A DNA stretch of 6,370 bases, taken from the NCBI GenBank assembly GCA_024650095.1, contig JANKMV010000017.1, positions 1-6,370 on the forward strand, given 5' to 3'. This document shows, piece by piece, positions 1-6,370 of this stretch. How positions within the stretch are numbered: the first letter of the stretch is position 1; each line of letters begins with the position of its first letter. Origin of the DNA: Bacillota bacterium (lineage in GTDB: Bacteria > Bacillota > Dethiobacteria > Dethiobacterales > Dethiobacteraceae). The position numbers and the translations under genes are program-made. Below the pieces are notes generated by a model, which was not told the origin of the DNA, searched no databases, and was given only the letters and a program-made list of their open reading frames with translations.

Positions 1-13
1 GACCAGCTTTTTT
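1..13. terminator. Possible half of an intrinsic terminator cut by the window edge
   Basis: The window opens with GACCAGC directly followed by six T on the plus strand. Read from the minus strand this is six A followed by GCTGGTC. That is the layout of the descending arm plus T-run of a plus-strand intrinsic terminator, or equally the A-run plus ascending arm of a bidirectional terminator that would end the mtaB operon. The matching arm would lie just left of position 1 and cannot be seen, so this is inference from half a structure. Confidence 0.3.
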
Positions 14-49
14 GTGTCTGGATAAAATGAAGAGCAAACGCTCATTATC

Positions 50-114
50 TTTTCTGTGGCTGTACGATGTAGTGCAGATGCATCATGCGTGCACTTCCAT
101 CATGCCGCAGAAAA
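50..114. other. Long imperfect inverted repeat (stem-loop) after mtaB
   Basis: Bases 50-60 (TTTTCTGTGGC) pair with 104-114 (GCCGCAGAAAA), giving 11 pairs that include one T-G pair on the plus strand. After an internal loop, 66-69 (GATG) pair with 98-101 (CATC) and 71-76 (AGTGCA) with 90-95 (TGCACT). The 13-base apical part (77-89) can fold a little further. In all about 21 pairs form in 65 bases. As minus-strand RNA the T-G pair becomes a C-A mismatch, so the fold is slightly better as plus-strand RNA. No T-run follows on either strand, so it is not a standard intrinsic terminator. It begins 3 bases past the mtaB stop. It could protect the 3' end of the operon mRNA, or be a dispersed palindromic repeat; neither is shown by the sequence. 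Confidence 0.55.
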
Positions 115-117
115 ATA

Positions 118-1410
118 TTAAAGTAGACGACCCGTAAGCCCGTCCGCAACTACACTCGTGATTTTAACGGGCAGAATTGCACCTACAAGGTCTTTGCTAC
201 TCATTACTGTTACTCTTAGATAATGTTCCGTTAAACCAGCTCTCTGGTTGCTTGTAGGGTCTTCTTCAAATAACACATTCATCGTTGTGCCGATAAATCG
301 TTTACGATACTGCACAGCCAACTCTTCACCAAGTTCTGTTAAAGTATGGCTACGTTTATCCTTGATGGGAGGGGGTACTTGCTGATCATAGTTAGCAGCG
401 GGGGTGCCTTGTCGTGGTGAATATTTAAATACATGCAAACGGCTAAAAGCTGCTCTGTGCACAACCTCACATGTATGTTGAAACTGTTCTTCAGTTTCAC
501 CGGGAAATCCCACCATCACATCCGTGGTGAGGGCAATATCAGGAATTTGCGCTCGTATCCAATCAACTAGACGAAGAAACTCTGAAGCATCATATTTGCG
601 GTTCATGCGTCGCAAGACGTCGTCATCCCCACTTTGCAGGGGAATGTGTAGATGGTGACAAACGTTGCTGTAATCTTGCATCACATCTAGCAAATCTGCC
701 GTCACTTCTGTTGGCTCCAGCGATGAAATGCGAATTCGTGCCAAACCATTCACACTGGCAAGGCGACGTAATAAATCACTTAATGCAAAATCACCCGCTA
801 AATCCACGCCATAATAACCTAAATGGATACCGGTTACAACCAGTTCACGGAATCCCTGCGCCACCAGCTTTTGGGCTTCGTGGAATGACTCCGCAAGTGG
901 GCGGCTATAGACGGGTCCACGGGCATAAGGCACAATACAGTAAGAACAAAACTGGCGGCAGCCTTCTTGCACCTTTAAAAAGGCCCTTGTCCGCTCACCA
1001 CTCTGGGCAACACCTAAACCATCAAAGCTATGCTTCTGCTCCATAGGGGCTACACAATTTATCCTACCCTGCTTCGCCTGCATAATTAATTCTGGCAATT
1101 GTTCCCTTGAGTGTGTACCAATGGCCAAATCCACGTCAGATATGTTCATTATATCGTCTGCCGCTACTTGAGCGTAGCAACCCGTTACAACGATTACTGC
1201 ATCTGGGTTTTTACGGCGAGCACGTCGTATCATTTGGCGAGACTTTCTGTCGCCTAAATGCGTAACAGTACAAGTATTAATAACATAAACATCCGCCACC
1301 TCGTCGAACGTCACTGTGTGATAACCCGCCTGTGCCAATAAGTTTTGTAGCGCCGCCGTATCCGTCTGATTTACTTTACAGCCAAGAGTATAGAATGCCG
1401 CTGTTGCCAT
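118..1410 (-). CDS. mtaB: tRNA t6A37 methylthiotransferase MtaB (radical SAM)
   Basis: Converts N6-threonylcarbamoyladenosine at position 37 of ANN-decoding tRNAs to the 2-methylthio form, acting in the cytoplasm with two [4Fe-4S] clusters and S-adenosylmethionine. In the 430-residue protein the N-terminal methylthiotransferase domain has its three cluster cysteines: C11 in TLGCKVNQ, C47 in INTCTV and C78 in TGCYAQ. The radical SAM domain has the CxxxCxxC motif at C151, C155 and C158 (GCRQFCSYC). The C-terminus from about residue 368 looks like a TRAM RNA-binding domain. FYTLGCKVNQ near the N-terminus and the gene order point to MtaB rather than MiaB or RimO. Length is near the roughly 450 residues of B. 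subtilis YqeV. Two ATGs compete. The one at 1416 overlaps the rsmE stop as ATGA but lies only 2 bases from the GAGG site; the one at 1410 is 8 bases away and is preferred. No gene follows it before the left edge. Confidence 0.95.
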   Translation of the reverse strand: MATAAFYTLGCKVNQTDTAALQNLLAQAGYHTVTFDEVADVYVINTCTVTHLGDRKSRQMIRRARRKNPDAVIVVTGCYAQVAADDIMNISDVDLAIGTHSREQLPELIMQAKQGRINCVAPMEQKHSFDGLGVAQSGERTRAFLKVQEGCRQFCSYCIVPYARGPVYSRPLAESFHEAQKLVAQGFRELVVTGIHLGYYGVDLAGDFALSDLLRRLASVNGLARIRISSLEPTEVTADLLDVMQDYSNVCHHLHIPLQSGDDDVLRRMNRKYDASEFLRLVDWIRAQIPDIALTTDVMVGFPGETEEQFQHTCEVVHRAAFSRLHVFKYSPRQGTPAANYDQQVPPPIKDKRSHTLTELGEELAVQYRKRFIGTTMNVLFEEDPTSNQRAGLTEHYLRVTVMSSKDLVGAILPVKITSVVADGLTGRLL

Positions 1411-1412
1411 GG

Positions 1413-2150
1413 TCATCGCCTCATTTCGCCTGCTTGAAACATTGTTATTACCACCGCCGTTACAGCGGCTGTTTCTGCGCGCAAAATACGGGGTCCCAAC
1501 GTGACTACTGTGGCACCCGCGTTAATCGCACCCTGCACTTCCCCTTCACTTAAGCCACCTTCTGGACCTGTTAATAAGAGAATGCGTGCAGCCTGGCCGT
1601 CAGCGTGCATAAATTCGGTAAGGGAATACTGATGCTCGGCTTCCCAAAAAAGAAAAATATAATCGTAGGCAGAAAATTGCTGCATCAGCTCGGACCATCG
1701 ATACGGTAAAGATACCGTTGGTATGCGCGACCGGCGAGACTGGGCCGCTGCGGAACGGACAATTTTTTGCCAGCGTTGGTGCCGCTTTGCCTGTTTTTTA
1801 TCCGGCCGGCTCACGGTTCGTTCGCTAAAGAATGGTAAAAGAGTGGCAACACCTAGTTCTGTGGCTTTCTGTAGCACAAATTCTGTTTTTTCACCCTTCA
1901 GCAGACCAAAGGCAAGATCCACAGTCGTCTTGGTTTCACTACTTGGCAATGGTTCACCTAAAACACAGTAGACCTCATCCTTGGTGATGGTGGTTATTTG
2001 TGCTAGGTGGCAGAGACCGTTCTCCTCACATAGCTCCACGTCATCACCCACGGCCACCCGTAGCACACGCAAGAGATGGTGGGCATCTTCACCATGTAAA
2101 CGAACGAGTTCATCGTCCCGTTGCTCGCCACGATAAAAAAATCGATTCAT
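1413..2150 (-). CDS. rsmE: 16S rRNA (uracil1498-N3)-methyltransferase RsmE
   Basis: Methylates N3 of U1498 in helix 44 of 16S rRNA, in the decoding region of the small subunit, using S-adenosylmethionine. The 245-residue protein has an N-terminal PUA-like RNA-binding part (about 1-70, with HHLLRVLRVAVGD at 24-36). A C-terminal SPOUT methyltransferase domain follows, whose trefoil knot motifs are all present: KATELGV (95-101), GPEGG (195-199) and LGPRILRAETA (218-228). AAAQSRRSRIP (134-144) is another family block. Length is normal. An in-frame ATG 30 bases further upstream (2180) would add ten residues (MGGLHLGVES) unlike the family. The start at 2150 has GGGAG 8 bases before it and overlaps the prmA stop as ATGA, so it is chosen; N-terminus MNRFF resembles the usual RsmE start. 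Its stop lies at the mtaB start, suggesting coupled translation. Confidence 0.96.
   Translation of the reverse strand: MNRFFYRGEQRDDELVRLHGEDAHHLLRVLRVAVGDDVELCEENGLCHLAQITTITKDEVYCVLGEPLPSSETKTTVDLAFGLLKGEKTEFVLQKATELGVATLLPFFSERTVSRPDKKQAKRHQRWQKIVRSAAAQSRRSRIPTVSLPYRWSELMQQFSAYDYIFLFWEAEHQYSLTEFMHADGQAARILLLTGPEGGLSEGEVQGAINAGATVVTLGPRILRAETAAVTAVVITMFQAGEMRR
1419..1422 (-). promoter_or_regulatory. Ribosome binding site deciding the mtaB start
   Basis: GAGG on the minus strand at 1422-1419, inside the end of rsmE. It lies 2 bases before the ATG at 1416, too close for normal use, and 8 bases before the in-frame ATG at 1410, which is ideal. This favours 1410 unless re-initiation at the ATGA overlap sets the start instead. 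Confidence 0.6.
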
Positions 2151-3088
2151 GCTTTCAACTCCCAGATGAAGGCCACCCATTGACCAGCCTGCCGTTCTTC
2201 TATCATGCGAAAACCCTGCGCCTCCATAGCCAGGAAAACATCATCACGGCGACTGTTAATGATACCCGACATAATGATCCGTCCTGGTGGCTGCAGAACT
2301 TGCCCAATCTGATCCTTTACCCTCAGCAAAATATCTGCGGTTAGATTCGCCGTAATGATAGCGGCAGAGGGAAGTGTTTGCCAACTATCACTTTCAAACA
2401 AGTCCGTACGAAAAAATGATACGCGATCATGCATCTTGTTTAAACGTGCGTTTTCCAAACTTGCCTGCACAGCCAGTTCATCATAGTCAACACCCGTAAC
2501 ATCTGTGGCTCCCAGCAACGTCGCGGCCAAAGCTAAAATACCCGAGCCACAACCTAAATCTAGCACACTTTCGCCACCTTTTACCTGCGTTTCCAAAAGC
2601 TCTAAACAAAGCTGGGTGCTTTCATGTGTTCCAGTGCCAAAAGCAGCACCGGGATCAAGCAACAGCGCCAAGCGATTGGGACACGCTGTTGCATCGAGCC
2701 ATGCAGGCACTATGACTAGCTTTTCACCAACGGGCGTGGGAAACCAATGCTCTTTCCAGGTGTTTTCCCAATCAGCCTCATCAACGCGCTGCCAAGATAG
2801 TTGGGCTTCGGTAAGACCAAATTCAGGTAAGCGTTGTAAAAAAAGATGCAACTCTTTTTCCTTTGTGGACCCTAAAAAAGAAACGGGGAAATATCCCCGT
2901 AGTTTGACTGTATCACCTGTTATACCACTAGCCACGGGAAACAAGTCACCAAGTCCATCTTTTTTTGCTTTATGCCAATCCCAATTCTCTTCAATTTCCA
3001 CACCACCAACGCCCAAAGCTAGCAACTTAGTGGCGATGGCTTCCGTACTATCTATAGTTGTAGAGAGTGTTAGTTCAAGCCACTGCAA
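2147..3088 (-). CDS. prmA: Ribosomal protein L11 methyltransferase PrmA
   Basis: Trimethylates the N-terminal alpha-amino group and lysine side chains of ribosomal protein L11 with S-adenosylmethionine. The 313-residue protein has the family layout. An N-terminal L11-binding domain (about 1-60, opening MQWLELTLSTT) is followed by a linker with DEADWENTWK (103-112) and then a class I methyltransferase domain. The last carries DPGAAFGTGTH (145-155), the SAM-binding motif LDLGCGSG (176-183), acidic D201 after motif II, and ANLTADIL (247-254) at the catalytic loop. Length is normal. The start codon is TTG: there is no ATG nearby (the next methionine is residue 219). AAGGAG lies 8 bases upstream and the N-terminus aligns with known PrmA. 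The gap to dnaJ is 12 bases, and the ribosome binding site uses bases of the dnaJ stop. It ends in a 4-base ATGA overlap with rsmE. Confidence 0.97.
   Translation of the reverse strand: MQWLELTLSTTIDSTEAIATKLLALGVGGVEIEENWDWHKAKKDGLGDLFPVASGITGDTVKLRGYFPVSFLGSTKEKELHLFLQRLPEFGLTEAQLSWQRVDEADWENTWKEHWFPTPVGEKLVIVPAWLDATACPNRLALLLDPGAAFGTGTHESTQLCLELLETQVKGGESVLDLGCGSGILALAATLLGATDVTGVDYDELAVQASLENARLNKMHDRVSFFRTDLFESDSWQTLPSAAIITANLTADILLRVKDQIGQVLQPPGRIIMSGIINSRRDDVFLAMEAQGFRMIEERQAGQWVAFIWELKA
2159..2163 (-). promoter_or_regulatory. Ribosome binding site deciding the rsmE start
   Basis: GGGAG on the minus strand at 2163-2159, 8 bases before the ATG at 2150 and inside the last codons of prmA. 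It supports the shorter RsmE start over the in-frame ATG at 2180. Confidence 0.65.
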
Positions 3089-3096
3089 AATATTCT

Positions 3097-3102
3097 CTCC
3101 TT
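3097..3102 (-). promoter_or_regulatory. Ribosome binding site deciding the TTG start of prmA
   Basis: AAGGAG on the minus strand at 3102-3097, with its two A bases being the end of the dnaJ TAA stop. It stands 8 bases before the TTG at 3088. Strong match and ideal spacing make the unusual start codon credible. Confidence 0.8.
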
Positions 3103-4234
3103 ATTTACCGCCTAAGGCATCTTTCACTTTAGTAAAGATACCTTTCTCACCCGTTGACACACTTTCACCAGCGAGCTTAGCATATTCACGCAATAGTTCC
3201 TTTTGTTTAGCTGATAATTTTTTCGGTATCTTTATCATAACTCTCACATGCTGGTCACCCTGACCATGGCCGCGTAAGTGCGGTATCCCTTTACCACGCA
3301 AACGGAAAGAAGTGTTTGTTTGCGTGCCTTCGGGAACTTTTACACGTGCTTTTCCAGCCAACGTCGGCACTTCTAGTTCTGTCCCCAACGCAGCTTGTGC
3401 AAAAGAAATGGGTATTTCAATAATCACGTCATCCCCTTGGCGTACAAATACATCGTGCTGACGCACATGGATGACAACATATAAATCTCCCGTAGGGCCA
3501 CCATGAGTACCCGCCTCACCCTCACCATTGACACGTAAGCGCGAACCTGTATCTACACCAGCGGGGAGTTTGACCTCTATTTTACGTTCTTTTTGCACGT
3601 GTCCACTACCATGACACTCCGAACAGCGGTCTTGAATAAATGTACCCGCTCCACCACAAGCATCACATGTTTTCACACTAACAAAACGGCCAAAAGCTGT
3701 ATTACGAATCACCTGTTGCTGACCCGTGCCCTTGCAATAGGTACAAGTTTCTGGGTGTGTGCCCGGTTTAGCCCCACTACCGTCGCAAGTATCACAAGTC
3801 TCGGCACGCGGAATGGTAATCTTTGTTTCTAAACCGAAGGCTGCATTTTCTAGCGTAATTTCCAGGTCATAGCGTAAGTCATTACCACGTTGCGGGCCGT
3901 TGGGGCGGCCACCTGACCGCCCACCTCCGCCAAAAAACTGGTCAAAAATATCTTCGAAACCACCAAAACCGGAGAACCCGCCTTGGTCAAATCCGCCAGC
4001 GCCATACCCTTCCTCAGCAGCATGCCCGTAATGGTCATACTGCTCCCGTCGGGTCGAATCACTTAGCACATCAAAGGCGTCTTTGACTTCTTTAAACTTT
4101 CTTTCAGCATCTTTATCATCTGCATTAACATCCGGATGATACTTTCTCGCTAACGTCCGGTACGCTTTTTTAATCTCTTCTGCTGACGCGTCTTTCGACA
4201 CGCCTAATACTTCGTAATAATCACGTTTGGCCAT
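3101..4234 (-). CDS. dnaJ: Molecular chaperone DnaJ (Hsp40, type I)
   Basis: Cytoplasmic co-chaperone that brings unfolded proteins to DnaK and stimulates its ATPase. The 377-residue protein is a full type I DnaJ. The J domain (about 1-70) has the HPD motif at 33-35 in KYHPDV. A Gly/Phe-rich linker spans about 77-112. The zinc-binding domain holds four intact CxxCxGxG repeats, at 147-154, 164-171, 190-197 and 204-211. Two C-terminal client-binding beta domains and a dimerisation tail follow. Nothing is missing and the length is typical. It starts 19 bases after the dnaK stop. The ATG at 4234 has GGGAG 5 bases upstream, with an AGGA slightly further away, so initiation may be weaker than for dnaK, which has a perfect GGAGG. 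That would fit a lower need for DnaJ than DnaK, but this is inference. Confidence 0.98.
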   Translation of the reverse strand: MAKRDYYEVLGVSKDASAEEIKKAYRTLARKYHPDVNADDKDAERKFKEVKDAFDVLSDSTRREQYDHYGHAAEEGYGAGGFDQGGFSGFGGFEDIFDQFFGGGGRSGGRPNGPQRGNDLRYDLEITLENAAFGLETKITIPRAETCDTCDGSGAKPGTHPETCTYCKGTGQQQVIRNTAFGRFVSVKTCDACGGAGTFIQDRCSECHGSGHVQKERKIEVKLPAGVDTGSRLRVNGEGEAGTHGGPTGDLYVVIHVRQHDVFVRQGDDVIIEIPISFAQAALGTELEVPTLAGKARVKVPEGTQTNTSFRLRGKGIPHLRGHGQGDQHVRVMIKIPKKLSAKQKELLREYAKLAGESVSTGEKGIFTKVKDALGGK

Positions 4235-4253
4235 GCGCTCTCCCGTTCCTTAC

Positions 4254-6110
<1,857 letters not shown>

Positions 6111-6119
6111 TTATCCAAA

Positions 6120-6370
6120 TTACTTTGCTACTTTTACCATGCTAGGCCGTACGACCCGCTCCTTAACCTTATAGCCTTTTTGCAGTTCCTCAACGACGGT
6201 ATTTTCCACTTCATCACATTCTACCTGCATAATAGCATGATGGAGCTTTGGATCAAATTCACTTCCACAAGCATTAATCACCTCTACGTCATGTTTTGCC
6301 AATGCAGACAACAGTTGCCGATAAACTAAATCTACACCTTCCGTTAACGACTCTAAAGATCCCGCTGCTT
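6120..6370 (-). CDS. grpE: Nucleotide exchange factor GrpE, C-terminal part (5' end outside window)
   Basis: GrpE dimers open the DnaK nucleotide-binding domain so that ADP leaves and ATP can bind, restarting the client cycle. Only the last 82 codons are in the window, with the frame open to the right edge; GrpE proteins are usually about 180-200 residues. What is visible is the end of the dimer helix (VYRQLLSALAKHDVEVI) and the C-terminal beta domain that contacts DnaK. The latter includes FDPKLHHAIMQVE and the family ending GYKVKERVVRPSMVKVA. A TTG at 6311 could be mistaken for a start, but the family match continues upstream of it. The stop is 24 bases before dnaK, and the gap holds only the dnaK ribosome binding site. 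Confidence 0.95.
   Translation of the reverse strand, partial: AAGSLESLTEGVDLVYRQLLSALAKHDVEVINACGSEFDPKLHHAIMQVECDEVENTVVEELQKGYKVKERVVRPSMVKVAK

Noticed and set aside
22..46. Small hairpin on the minus strand (AATGAGC, loop GTTT, GCTC-bulge-ATT) followed by a few T
   Set aside because: Only seven pairs with a three-base bulge, and a T-run of four partly inside the stem; too weak to call a terminator.
45..86. 13-codon open frame on the minus strand after mtaB (MMHLHYIVQPQKR)
   Set aside because: Lies inside the palindrome, has no convincing ribosome binding site, and is too short to tell from chance; two histidines are not enough for a leader peptide.
2505..3263. Long open frame of 252 codons on the plus strand opposite prmA and the end of dnaJ
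   Set aside because: It lies wholly antisense to well-conserved genes. Its Ser/Pro/Lys-rich product matches no family I recognise and shows no domain, and the opposite-strand genes explain its openness.
4235..4253. Possible CIRCE operator or promoter between dnaK and dnaJ
   Set aside because: The 19-base gap holds only the dnaJ ribosome binding site; no TTAGCACTC / GAGTGCTAA pair is found there or in the grpE-dnaK gap.
6120..6311. Separate small protein starting at the TTG at 6311
   Set aside because: The same frame continues open to the window edge with clear GrpE sequence, so this is only an internal codon of grpE.

Overview
The window holds six protein genes, all on the minus strand and all reading right to left: grpE (its 5' part lies beyond the right edge), dnaK, dnaJ, prmA, rsmE and mtaB. 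Gaps between them are 24 bp or less, or the genes touch or overlap by a few bases. No terminator or CIRCE-like operator separates them, so they look like the distal part of one transcription unit. Any promoter, and hrcA if present, would lie to the right of position 6370.

This gene order is the classic Bacillota (Firmicutes) class I heat-shock operon, known in full from Bacillus subtilis as hrcA-grpE-dnaK-dnaJ-yqeT-yqeU-yqeV. The DnaK also lacks the roughly 24-residue nucleotide-domain segment found in Gram-negative DnaK, a feature of Gram-positive lineages. Strong GGAGG-type ribosome binding sites and a moderate base composition agree with that. A Negativicutes or clostridial host is possible, but the sequence alone does not settle it.

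Right half (about 3100-6370): the Hsp70 machine. GrpE exchanges nucleotide on DnaK, DnaK binds unfolded clients, and DnaJ delivers clients and stimulates ATP hydrolysis. Left half (about 118-3088): three methylation or thiomethylation enzymes acting on the translation apparatus. PrmA methylates ribosomal protein L11, RsmE methylates U1498 of 16S rRNA, and MtaB adds the methylthio group to t6A37 of tRNA. The operon thus couples protein folding to maintenance of the ribosome and tRNA.

Left edge (1-117): a short non-coding stretch after mtaB. It has a long imperfect inverted repeat (50-114) without a following T-run. At the very edge is a GACCAGC-T6 segment that may be half of a bidirectional terminator. 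All complete genes are intact and carry their family's key residues. I found no mobile element, CRISPR array, RNA gene or new system; the points of interest are details of start sites, gene junctions and the 3' non-coding region.
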